From contig JAILIO010000113.1 of the NCBI GenBank assembly GCA_024695225.1, positions 1 to 6,486 on the forward strand: 6,486 bases of DNA. Direction: 5' to 3'. This document shows positions 1 through 5,210 of the stretch, in pieces; the first letter of the stretch is position 1, and every line of letters begins with the position of its first letter. The translations under genes were made by a program, and so were the position numbers. The notes below the pieces were generated by a model. That model worked only from the letters and a program-made list of their open reading frames with translations. It was not told where the DNA came from and ran no database searches. This stretch comes from Lachnospiraceae bacterium. Lineage in GTDB: Bacteria; Bacillota; Clostridia; Lachnospirales; Lachnospiraceae.

Positions 1-447
1 TGGGGAAAAGGTGGCGAAGGCGGCATGGAATTGGCTGAAAAGGTGCTTTACACCCTGGAGAACAAGAAGTCAGCCCTTTCCCTTACATACCGGGACGATG
101 AGCCCATAAGGGACAAGATCGAAGCTGTGGCAAAGAAGATATATGGCGCAGGAAGGGTTGAGATATCCCCTGCCGTTCAAAAGCAGATAGAGAGGCTTGA
201 AAAGCTGGGATACGGGAAACTGCCTGTGTGTATCGCAAAGACCCAGTATTCATTTTCCGATGATCCCTCACTCCTCGGGAGGCCGCAGGATTACACTATG
301 ACTGTCCGCGAGGTGTATGTGTCCGCCGGGGCGGGCTTTGTGGTGGTCATAATGGGTTCCATAATGACCATGCCGGGTCTTCCCAAGGTTCCTGCCGCAT
401 ACGGTATAGACGTGACACCTGAGGGCCGTATAACCGGGCTGTTCTGA
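1..447 (+). CDS. fhs: Formate-tetrahydrofolate ligase, C-terminal part (5' truncated by window)
   Basis: ATP-dependent ligation of formate to tetrahydrofolate giving 10-formyl-THF, a cytoplasmic one-carbon step used for purine and fMet synthesis and, in acetogens, for the methyl branch of the Wood-Ljungdahl pathway. The frame is open from base 1, so the 148 visible residues are only the C-terminal quarter of a family whose members are about 556 aa. Family-typical stretches are visible: AKTQYSFSDDP, TVREVYVSAGAGF, IMTMPGLPKVPAA, and the ending in IDVTPEGRITGLF. The ATG at 25 is internal, because the residues before it (WGKGGEGG) are also typical of the family. The stop TGA is at 445-447. No terminator hairpin is evident between the stop and the promoter that begins 9 nt later, so some readthrough into the riboswitch unit is possible. 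Identification is very secure. Confidence 0.96.
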   Translation, partial: WGKGGEGGMELAEKVLYTLENKKSALSLTYRDDEPIRDKIEAVAKKIYGAGRVEISPAVQKQIERLEKLGYGKLPVCIAKTQYSFSDDPSLLGRPQDYTMTVREVYVSAGAGFVVVIMGSIMTMPGLPKVPAAYGIDVTPEGRITGLF

Positions 448-455
448 GACATATA

Positions 456-484
456 TTGACAAATTCTCCATAGTGTTATATACC
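456..484 (+). promoter_or_regulatory. Sigma-A type promoter of the riboswitch-ribU unit
   Basis: A perfect -35 box TTGACA lies at 456-461. Two -10 readings fit: TATACC at 479-484 (17-nt spacer, 4/6 matches), or TATATA at 477-482 preceded by TGT (extended -10, 15-nt spacer). Either predicts a start near 489-492, just ahead of the first paired bases of the FMN aptamer. Position and the perfect -35 make it convincing; the exact -10 is uncertain. Confidence 0.75.
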
Positions 485-492
485 TCTAATTG

Positions 493-603
493 TTGTCCGA
501 GGATGGGTGAGATTCCCTGCCGGCGGTAAGAGTCCGCAACCCGCGAAAGCGGTGGATCCGGTCAGATTCCGGAACCGACTGTAAAGCCAGGATGAAAGGA
601 GAT
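493..603 (+). ncRNA. FMN riboswitch (RFN element)
   Basis: The leader carries the conserved RFN core in order. P2 is GGG 505-507 / CCC 515-517, and P3 is GCGG 523-526 / CCGC 534-537 inside the hallmark CCGGCGGTAAGAGTCCGC. P4 is CCGC 541-544 capped by a GAAA tetraloop and closed by GCGG 549-552, and P5 is TCCGG 557-561 / CCGGA 569-573. P6 is CTG 579-581 / CAG 588-590, followed by the conserved GGATG at 590-594. These aptamers bind flavin mononucleotide and repress riboflavin synthesis or uptake genes when FMN is plentiful. There is no terminator hairpin with a T-run between aptamer and gene. Instead the Shine-Dalgarno AAAGGAG (595-601) lies where the 3' strand of P1 should be, which points to control at translation initiation. 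P1 itself looks short and imperfect in this copy (TCC/GGA core). Confidence 0.95.
595..601 (+). promoter_or_regulatory. Shine-Dalgarno of ribU, inside the riboswitch P1 region
   Basis: AAAGGAG ends 8 nt before the ATG at 610. This fixes the start codon there and rules out the in-frame ATG at 592, which lies within the aptamer and upstream of this site. Its overlap with the aptamer base is the likely control point (inference). Confidence 0.85.
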
Positions 604-609
604 CATATT

Positions 610-1326
610 ATGAAAATGGGTGTTATTATTGTCGTGTTTCTTCTTGTTGCCTTGGGGTTTCTGCTTCTGGCATGGTTCTCAGAGAGAGTTTCCAAAAAGA
701 AGAATGGTGATACGGAGCGTATCCTGACCACCAGAAAAGTGGTGGTGACAGGAATGTTTTCTGCCATCGCAGCCCTTCTCATGCTGGTGGAACTGCCGGT
801 TTTCTTTGCCCCGGGTTTCTACAAGATAGATCTCAGCGAGCTTCCGCCCCTTATCTGCGGTTTTGCTTTCGGACCTGTGGCCGGGGTGATGACTGAACTC
901 ATAAAGATCATTCTCAAGGTGGTGATAAAGGGAACGTCCACAGCCATGGTTGGAGAGCTTGCCAATTTCGTTGTGGGCTGCTGCATGGTGCTGCCGGCTT
1001 CCCTGGTATATTCCTTCGGAAAATCCAAGAGCCGGGCCAGAATGGCATGTATCCTGGGAACCCTTTGTATGTCAGTCGCGGGATCTCTTATGAACGCTTT
1101 CTTCCTGATCCCCGCCTTTGCGGCCATGTTCGGTATGCCTGTGGACGCTATTATTGAAATGGGCACTGCTTTGAACCCCGGGATAACGAACATATGGACC
1201 TTTGTCCTGTTTGCCGTTGTGCCTCTGAACATCATCAAGGGAACCCTTGTGAGCATCGTGACGCTGCTGGTCTACAAGAAAGTGAGCCCCGTCATGAAGA
1301 GGAGCGGAGTAACTGCTAAAGCGTAA
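610..1326 (+). CDS. ribU: Riboflavin ECF transporter S component (RibU type)
   Basis: Substrate-binding membrane subunit of an energy-coupling factor transporter, expected to import riboflavin. Family-typical stretches are FYKIDLSELPPLI (residues 70-82), GFAFGPVAGVMTELIKIILK (84-103) and STAMVGELANFVVG (110-123), which match the RibU/RibU-like family. The FMN riboswitch directly upstream independently supports the substrate. The protein is 238 aa with about six hydrophobic segments in the S-component core (from about residue 43 to the end). An additional N-terminal hydrophobic helix (residues 4-23) is followed by a basic stretch (SKKK) and a short linker; the usual RibU is around 190-210 aa. 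No ecfA, ecfA' or ecfT genes are adjacent, so it presumably shares an energising module encoded elsewhere, as group II ECF transporters do. It is followed by its own terminator, so it forms a monocistronic unit. Confidence 0.92.
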   Translation: MKMGVIIVVFLLVALGFLLLAWFSERVSKKKNGDTERILTTRKVVVTGMFSAIAALLMLVELPVFFAPGFYKIDLSELPPLICGFAFGPVAGVMTELIKIILKVVIKGTSTAMVGELANFVVGCCMVLPASLVYSFGKSKSRARMACILGTLCMSVAGSLMNAFFLIPAFAAMFGMPVDAIIEMGTALNPGITNIWTFVLFAVVPLNIIKGTLVSIVTLLVYKKVSPVMKRSGVTAKA

Positions 1327-1352
1327 ATCAGGACATATCAAAACTTTTACTG

Positions 1353-1396
1353 CAGCGGACGAGATTATACTCGCCCGCTGTGTTGGTTTGTGTTAT
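1353..1396 (+). terminator. Rho-independent terminator of ribU
   Basis: An 11-position stem, CAGCGGACGAG (1353-1363) against CTCGCCCGCTG (1370-1380), pairs everywhere except one A-C mismatch. The 6-nt loop is ATTATA. The stem is GC-rich and is followed by a T-rich though interrupted tail (1381-1396, TGTTGGTTTGTGTTAT). It separates ribU from the tsaE unit. The interrupted tail makes efficiency uncertain. Confidence 0.8.
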
Positions 1397-1399
1397 AAT
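1391..1399 (+). promoter_or_regulatory. Candidate extended -10 promoter for the tsaE unit
   Basis: TGT-TATAAT is a perfect extended -10 element. The hexamer 17 nt upstream (1371-1376, TCGCCC) matches the -35 consensus at only 3 of 6 positions and lies in the terminator stem. The predicted transcription start is about 1405-1408, which coincides with the ATG at 1407. A promoter is expected here because the preceding terminator isolates tsaE. The overlap with the coding start makes the call moderate. Confidence 0.5.
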
Positions 1400-1874
1400 G
1401 AATGAAATGTGCACAGAAGCGACAGATGAGGGGAAAATATACATATCTCATGGCTTTGAGGACACTTACGATCTCGGTCTGAGGCTTGGCAGACAAGCGT
1501 CGGCGGGTGAGTTGTACGCCCTTTACGGGGATCTCGGGGCCGGAAAGACCGCATTTACCCAGGGGTTTGCCAAAGGACTCGGCATTGGATGCCCGGTCAC
1601 TTCTCCCACATTTATCATTTGCAATACTTACGATGAGGGGCGGATACCTCTGTATCATTTTGACGCCTACCGCATAGCCGATCCTTCGGAAATGGAGGAG
1701 ATCGGGTACGATGAGATGTTTTTCGGCGAAGGCGTTACAGTGGTCGAGTGGGCGGATATGATTGAAGAACTGTTGCCGGAAGACTGTGTCCGCATACATA
1801 TAGACCGGGTGGAAGGAATTGATCTTGATGACCGGAGGATCGTTGTTTCCGGGATAAAGGATGATAAAGGATAA
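1398..1874 (+). CDS. tsaE: tRNA threonylcarbamoyladenosine biosynthesis ATPase TsaE
   Basis: P-loop ATPase (YjeE/YdiB family) that binds the TsaB-TsaD dimer and is needed for multiple turnover in making t6A at position 37 of ANN-decoding tRNAs; cytoplasmic. With the ATG at 1398 the protein is 158 aa, the usual size. Visible motifs are the Walker A GDLGAGKT (residues 44-51), TSPTF (68-72), the HFDAYR motif (87-92) with its conserved Asp, and VVEWAD (115-120). The start is uncertain. The ORF is open back to a GTG at 1380 inside the terminator stem, which is unlikely. ATG 1398 and ATG 1407 both lack a Shine-Dalgarno site, and 1407 falls on the predicted transcription start, so leaderless initiation is possible. 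The stop TAA lies within a 10-bp tandem repeat. It is separated from tsaB by 124 nt. Confidence 0.95.
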   Translation: MNEMCTEATDEGKIYISHGFEDTYDLGLRLGRQASAGELYALYGDLGAGKTAFTQGFAKGLGIGCPVTSPTFIICNTYDEGRIPLYHFDAYRIADPSEMEEIGYDEMFFGEGVTVVEWADMIEELLPEDCVRIHIDRVEGIDLDDRRIVVSGIKDDKG

Positions 1875-1893
1875 TAAAGGATAATAAAGGATA
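1854..1893 (+). repeat. 10-bp tandem repeat (4 units) across the tsaE stop codon
   Basis: Four consecutive units of ATAAAGGATA (the first ends in G) run from 1854 to 1893, followed by a partial ATAAAG-like remnant to about 1900. The tsaE stop TAA (1872-1874) falls at the junction of units 2 and 3. Each unit contains AAAGGA, resembling a ribosome binding site, but no start codon follows at a usable distance. The reading of the stop is the same if a unit is lost or gained, so TsaE would be nearly unaffected by copy-number change. Confidence 0.85.
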
Positions 1894-1998
1894 AAGATAA
1901 AAACTGACCGGGATCTGAGTGAGATCGCCATGTGGGAGATCAAGGGTTAAAGCTGAAGGGGATCGCCTTGAGATCATCGCTTCAGGGATGAAAGATAT
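1875..1998. other. Spacer between tsaE and tsaB, no gene seen
   Basis: The 124-nt gap begins with the rest of the 10-bp repeat and then holds GATC-rich sequence. The only ATG-led frame (1930) codes six residues and has no ribosome site. A 6-bp inverted repeat, CTGAAG (1953-1958) / CTTCAG (1980-1985), with a 21-nt loop, touches the weak tsaB Shine-Dalgarno AGGGA (1984-1988). It could modulate tsaB translation but is not strong. No terminator or good promoter is visible, so tsaE and tsaB are probably co-transcribed. Confidence 0.5.
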
Positions 1999-2730
1999 AT
2001 GCTGACTATAGGGATAGATTCCTCGGGCTTGGTGGCCGGAGCGGCGATAATAAAAGATGGCGTGCTGCTGGCAGAATACACCACCCAATATAAAAAGACA
2101 CACTCTCAGACTCTGCTTCCGATGCTGGCAGAGATCTGCAGGATGACTGATACCGACATTGCAGAGGCCGACTGCTTTGCAGTGACTGAGGGACCCGGGT
2201 CATTTACAGGACTCAGGATAGGCTCCGCAACTGTAAAGGGGCTGGCTCTGGTCACCGGGAAACCTGTTGCGGGAGTGCCCACTGTGGACGCCATTGCAGC
2301 GGATCTCTGGGGCTGTACCGGGCTTGTGGTGCCACTGATGGATGCCAGAAGAGATCAGGTCTACACGGGCATTTACACCTTTGAGAGCGCAGGAGAGGGG
2401 ATGTCCATGAGGACTATAATGAGTCAGAGACCCATGGATATCACTGACCTTGTGGAGAGACTCAATTCAGAGACTGGTGTTATTTATTTTCTCGGAGACG
2501 GGGTCCCCAGATATCTTGATAGGATCAGGAGCCTTTTGGACAGACCTTATCATGTGGCTCCTGCAGGTATGAACAGGCAGAGGGCGTCGTGTGTGGCGGT
2601 TCTGGGAGAGCAGTACCTGAGAGAGGGACGGGCCGTTTCCGGTTTTGAGCATAAGCCCGTATATTTAAGGCCTTCCCAGGCTGAACGAGAGAGAAATGAA
2701 AAGCTGGGGCATCCCTCGGGTGGAATCTGA
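1999..2730 (+). CDS. tsaB: tRNA threonylcarbamoyladenosine biosynthesis protein TsaB
   Basis: Non-catalytic ASKHA-fold partner of TsaD. It dimerises with TsaD and, with TsaE, completes the bacterial t6A transfer machinery. The 243-aa length fits the family (about 210-240). Visible marks are the N-terminal IGIDSS strand/phosphate loop (residues 4-9), KTHSQTLLP (33-41), the family signature TEGPGSFTGLRIG (63-75), PLMDARRDQVY around residue 115, and the C-terminal PVYLRPSQAERE (220-231). TsaB lacks the metal-binding HxxxH of TsaD, as expected. The ATG at 1999 is preceded by AGGGA (1984-1988, 10-nt spacing). rimI follows after 27 nt, the common bacterial order, consistent with one operon. Confidence 0.96.
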   Translation: MLTIGIDSSGLVAGAAIIKDGVLLAEYTTQYKKTHSQTLLPMLAEICRMTDTDIAEADCFAVTEGPGSFTGLRIGSATVKGLALVTGKPVAGVPTVDAIAADLWGCTGLVVPLMDARRDQVYTGIYTFESAGEGMSMRTIMSQRPMDITDLVERLNSETGVIYFLGDGVPRYLDRIRSLLDRPYHVAPAGMNRQRASCVAVLGEQYLREGRAVSGFEHKPVYLRPSQAERERNEKLGHPSGGI

Positions 2731-2757
2731 TAAAAGACAGGCCGGGGATGAGCCGAT

Positions 2758-3198
2758 ATGAATATACATACGGAGATATTGAAAGAATCAGATATAGAAG
2801 ATATCATAGCTCTCGAAAATGAATGTTTCGCCCATCCCTGGCCCCGAAGCGCTTTTGAGGAGATACTGACAGGGACAACAGCCGAGTATTATGCGGCAAA
2901 AGATGATGAAGGCAGGCTTTTGGGAGGAGCAGCGCTGTTCTTTTTAAGCGGCGAGGGGGATATCACAAATGTGGCGGTTCACGGTATTTACAGGAACAAC
3001 GGGATCGCTACCAAACTGCTGGAAGATATGATAGAAGACGGCAGAAAAAGAGGATTGACGGAATTTACCCTGGAAACCAGGGAGAGCAATCTTGCAGCCA
3101 TAGCCGTGTATGAAAAGAACGGATTTGTGGTAGAGGGCAGAAGACCCGGATTTTACCGGGATCCCAAGGAGGACGCCCTGGTGATGTGGCTTAGATGA
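2758..3198 (+). CDS. rimI: Ribosomal protein N-alpha-acetyltransferase RimI (GNAT family)
   Basis: GNAT enzyme that uses acetyl-CoA to acetylate the N-terminal alanine of ribosomal protein S18 in enterobacteria; it is very often encoded beside tsaB. At 146 aa it is the normal length. Visible features are the acetyl-CoA pyrophosphate-binding loop RNNGIA (residues 79-84, fitting R-x-x-G-x-A) after strand ITNVAV, and FTLETRESNLAAIAVYEKNG (103-122). There, Glu106 and Tyr118 align with the catalytic Glu103 and Tyr115 of Salmonella RimI. The C-terminal GRRPGFYRDPKEDALVMWL (127-145) is family-typical. The ribosome site is weak (GGGGA about 11 nt before the ATG), so expression may depend on coupling with tsaB. 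Substrate assignment to S18 is by homology only. In the same frame the sequence stays open for 31 codons past the stop, into the first 73-bp repeat; the family's usual end suggests the TGA is the true stop. Confidence 0.93.
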   Translation: MNIHTEILKESDIEDIIALENECFAHPWPRSAFEEILTGTTAEYYAAKDDEGRLLGGAALFFLSGEGDITNVAVHGIYRNNGIATKLLEDMIEDGRKRGLTEFTLETRESNLAAIAVYEKNGFVVEGRRPGFYRDPKEDALVMWLR

Positions 3199-3347
3199 CA
3201 TTTGAGGGAGAAGCAGACTGAAACAGCGAAAACAAGCCTGCTTGGTCAGATGAATAAGGAACCAGAGGAGAGAACTTCGGGGGAAGCAGACTGAAACAGC
3301 GAAAACAAGCCTGCTTGGTCAGATGAATAAGGAACCAGAGGAGAGAA

Positions 3348-3401
3348 CTTCGGGGGAAGTCAACTGAAACATCCTAAACATGCTTGTTTCATCACCCGAA
3401 G
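3348..3401 (+). promoter_or_regulatory. Nested inverted repeats in the rnz leader
   Basis: An outer 7-bp stem, CTTCGGG (3348-3354) with CCCGAAG (3395-3401), encloses an inner 7-bp stem, TGAAACA (3365-3371) with TGTTTCA (3385-3391). Both are perfect. No T-run follows, so it is not a classical terminator. It lies 24 nt before the rnz Shine-Dalgarno and may be a leader structure or processing site; function unknown. Confidence 0.45.
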
Positions 3402-3424
3402 ATAAAGGAAGAGGGGATGACAAA

Positions 3425-3429
3425 GGGAG
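3425..3429 (+). promoter_or_regulatory. Shine-Dalgarno of rnz
   Basis: GGGAG sits 9 nt before the ATG at 3439 and fixes that start. It is also the last five bases of the third 73-bp unit, so the ribosome site belongs to the repeat architecture. Confidence 0.75.
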
Positions 3430-3438
3430 TGAATATAA

Positions 3439-4353
3439 ATGATTGAGGTTTGTCTGCTGGGTACGGGTGGCATGATGCCTCTACCAAACAGATGGCTCAC
3501 CTCTCTCCTGATGAGATATAACGGCACCAGTATTCTTATAGATTGCGGTGAGGGCACACAGATACCTCTCAGAAAATACGGATACAGCCCAAATCCCATA
3601 GACGTGATGTGTATCACTCATTTTCACGCGGATCATATAAGCGGTCTGCCGGGAATGCTTTTGGCGATGAAGAACGCAGAAAAGGAGACGCCTCTCACGA
3701 TCATTGGACCCAAAGGGCTCACATACATAGTGAAGTCTCTGAGAGTGATAGCTCCTGCGCTGCCCTTTGATATAAACTGCATGGAGATAGAAGGAAGCGA
3801 AGAAACCTTCTCATTTCCGGGGTTCAGGCTTGAAGCCTTCAAGGTAAATCATAACGTCCTTTGTTACGGCTATTCCATGGTCGTGGACAGGATAGGACGG
3901 TTTGATGTGGAAAGGGCGAAAGGTCTTGGACTCGATCTCAAATACTGGAATCCATTACAGAAGGGAAATGAGATCACAACTGAAGACGGCAGAAAAATAA
4001 CGCCCGATATGGTCTTGGGGCCGCCCAGGAAAGGGCTTCGTGTGACATATGCCACAGACTCCAGACCTACAGGATCCATCCTGGAACATGCAAAAGGAGC
4101 AGATCTCTTTGTCTGTGAAGGGATGTACGGGGAACCCGGCATGGAAAAGGATGCCGAAGAGAAGAAGCACATGACGTTTACAGAGGCAGCAGGCATCGCC
4201 TGTAAGGCGAAACCTGCGGAGATGTGGCTTACGCATTACAGCCCCTCTCTGGTCCACCCTGAAAGATATGTGGATGAAGCGCGCAGGATCTTTCCGGATA
4301 CGGTTGCAGCCAAGGACGGCAGACATATCGAATTGAATTTTGAAGGTGATTGA
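3439..4353 (+). CDS. rnz: Ribonuclease Z (tRNA 3' endonuclease, metallo-beta-lactamase fold)
   Basis: Zinc-dependent endonuclease that cuts tRNA precursors after the discriminator base to make 3' ends. The 304-aa length is that of the short bacterial form. Metal ligands and catalytic residues are visible: the HFHADH motif (His61, His63, Asp65, His66), His138 in VNHNVLCYGY, Asp207 in YATDSRP, His266 in LTHYSP, and the RNase Z-specific HMTF (His244 with TFTEAA). GRFDVERAKGLG (153-164) marks the start of the exosite arm. The GP-rich exosite motif of the E. coli and Bacillus enzymes (PPGPL) is replaced here by LDLKYWNPL (165-173). Context with tsaB/tsaD fits a tRNA-maturation role. The next gene begins 23 nt after the stop. 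A related MBL-fold hydrolase is the alternative, but the combined motifs favour RNase Z. Confidence 0.9.
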   Translation: MIEVCLLGTGGMMPLPNRWLTSLLMRYNGTSILIDCGEGTQIPLRKYGYSPNPIDVMCITHFHADHISGLPGMLLAMKNAEKETPLTIIGPKGLTYIVKSLRVIAPALPFDINCMEIEGSEETFSFPGFRLEAFKVNHNVLCYGYSMVVDRIGRFDVERAKGLGLDLKYWNPLQKGNEITTEDGRKITPDMVLGPPRKGLRVTYATDSRPTGSILEHAKGADLFVCEGMYGEPGMEKDAEEKKHMTFTEAAGIACKAKPAEMWLTHYSPSLVHPERYVDEARRIFPDTVAAKDGRHIELNFEGD

Positions 4354-4376
4354 AGGAAACATAAACGCTTAAAAAT

Positions 4377-5210
4377 ATGGCGCAAACTGTAAAAGCAAAG
4401 AAAAAACAGGAAAGTTCAAGCCCTGTGAGATTTCTTCTCGCGGGGGTTGTGATCGCTGTGCTCGTGGTGGGGTATTATTACTACCTGAACAATAGAACCG
4501 GTACTGTCGGACATGAGGAAGAGACCGTCGCAGCCGACCCCGTCGCCCAGATCCTTTCCAGAAATCTTGAAACAGATTACCCTCCCACTCCCAGAGAGGT
4601 GGTCCGGTATTACGCTTCGTTAGAACAGTGCCTGTACAATGAGGTCCTCGATGAGGACAGACTTCGGATGCTTTCAAGTCAGATGCGGCTCCTGTTTGAC
4701 CCGGATCTTCAGGCGCTGAACAGTGAGGAAAGCTTCCTTACACAGCTTTCTGCTGAGATTGCCGCAAAGGAAAGCGCGGATATCTCTATATTTACATATA
4801 AGGTTTCTTCCAGTGTGGATGTTTTCTATTTCGAAAAGAACGGCTATGAATGCTCCAGGCTGTATTGTACTTATATGGAACGTATAGGGACTCAGATGTC
4901 CAACTATAAGGTTGTGTATGTGCTGAGAAAAGATATGGATCAGCACTGGAAGATATATGGCTGGCAGCCTGTGGCTGACGATGACAAGAGCGGCGCTCAG
5001 CCGACTCCGGCTTCGGCGGAGCAGGCGGGAACCGACGCTTCAAATAACACAAGTTATAACTCTGAACAGGGCGATAATGCTTCGGGCGGAAATGATGCCG
5101 GCGAAGGAGGGGCTGATGTACAGACGCCCGCTCCTTCCATAGCTCCTAATATCGTCCCGGATATCACTCCTCAGATCGTACCTGACGATGCGGGAGGCAG
5201 CGATGGATGA
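4377..5210 (+). CDS. Uncharacterised single-pass membrane protein, translationally coupled to tsaD
   Basis: I do not recognise a function. The 277-aa product starts with a short Lys-rich cytoplasmic segment (KAKKK, residues 6-10) and one transmembrane helix (about 18-37) ending in YYYYLNNR. A likely extracytoplasmic domain follows (about 54-198): helical at first (PPTPREVVRYYASLEQCL, 70-87), later strand-rich, ending in HWKIYGWQPV. A tail of about 78 residues is rich in Asn, Gly, Asp, Ser and Pro and ends in tetrapeptide repeats. There is no lipobox or clear cleavage site, so it is probably membrane-anchored. Helix-then-strand order could suit an NTF2-like fold (weak inference). Similar proteins occur in Lachnospiraceae, possibly under a domain of unknown function; I could not verify this. 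The ribosome site is poor: AGGAAA lies 17 nt upstream. The last 8 nt overlap tsaD. Codon use looks like that of its neighbours. Confidence 0.8.
   Translation: MAQTVKAKKKQESSSPVRFLLAGVVIAVLVVGYYYYLNNRTGTVGHEEETVAADPVAQILSRNLETDYPPTPREVVRYYASLEQCLYNEVLDEDRLRMLSSQMRLLFDPDLQALNSEESFLTQLSAEIAAKESADISIFTYKVSSSVDVFYFEKNGYECSRLYCTYMERIGTQMSNYKVVYVLRKDMDQHWKIYGWQPVADDDKSGAQPTPASAEQAGTDASNNTSYNSEQGDNASGGNDAGEGGADVQTPAPSIAPNIVPDITPQIVPDDAGGSDG
5130..5189 (+). repeat. Tetrapeptide (x-Pro-x-Ile) repeats in the membrane protein tail
   Basis: Residues 252-271 read APSI, APNI, VPDI, TPQI, VPDD: five four-residue units with Pro always second and Ile or Asp fourth. The codons differ between units, so the periodicity is kept at protein level rather than being a fresh DNA duplication. 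Confidence 0.7.
5192..5197 (+). promoter_or_regulatory. Shine-Dalgarno of tsaD inside the upstream gene
   Basis: GGGAGG lies 5 nt before the ATG at 5203 and within the last codons of the membrane-protein gene. It supports 5203 as the start over the in-frame ATG at 5188, which precedes this site and would add five residues (MREAA) before the conserved N-terminus. Confidence 0.8.

Larger units (their letters stand above)
3211..3429 (+). repeat. Three tandem 73-bp units upstream of rnz (two identical, one diverged)
   Basis: Units lie at 3211-3283, 3284-3356 and 3357-3429. The first two are identical at all 73 positions. The third aligns to them without gaps at about 45 of 73 positions (my manual count), best in its first 30 bases (ACTGAAACA, AAACA). 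Every unit is preceded by GGGAG or GGGGG. The third unit ends in GGGAG, which is the Shine-Dalgarno of rnz. Each identical unit can form a small hairpin CAAG-CCTG-CTTG (unit positions 23-34), and AAGCAG at its 5' end is complementary to CTGCTT (positions 28-33). Copies abut with no spacers, so this is not CRISPR. The rimI-rnz gap (3199-3438) contains no supportable gene. Confidence 0.9.

Noticed and set aside
592..612. In-frame ATG at 592 as the ribU start
   Set aside because: It lies inside the FMN aptamer and upstream of the Shine-Dalgarno at 595-601; ATG 610 has correct spacing.
819..1256. Antisense ORF (145 codons) opposite ribU
   Set aside because: It mirrors the coding frame of a clear membrane protein; composition and sequence resemble no known family.
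1380..1400. GTG at 1380 as the tsaE start
   Set aside because: It is the last base pair of the terminator stem and upstream of the likely promoter, and the added residues are not family-like.
3199..3293. Readthrough extension of RimI past its TGA into the repeat
   Set aside because: The frame is open for 31 codons, but RimI proteins normally end where this one does, and no recoding signal is visible.
3250..3367. A 14-codon ORF repeated in 73-bp units 1 and 2 (MNKEPEERTSGE...)
   Set aside because: No ribosome site precedes it, it is not kept in the diverged unit 3, and its length is compatible with chance.
3211..3429. CRISPR array or insertion sequence in the 73-bp repeats
   Set aside because: Units abut with no spacers, are too long for CRISPR repeats, and there is no transposase or terminal inverted repeat with target duplication.
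4354..4376. Separate promoter before the membrane-protein gene
   Set aside because: The 23-nt gap has no -35/-10 pair; co-transcription with rnz is simpler.
5188..5202. ATG at 5188 as the tsaD start
   Set aside because: The good ribosome site GGGAGG lies downstream of it, and the extra MREAA is not part of the conserved N-terminus.
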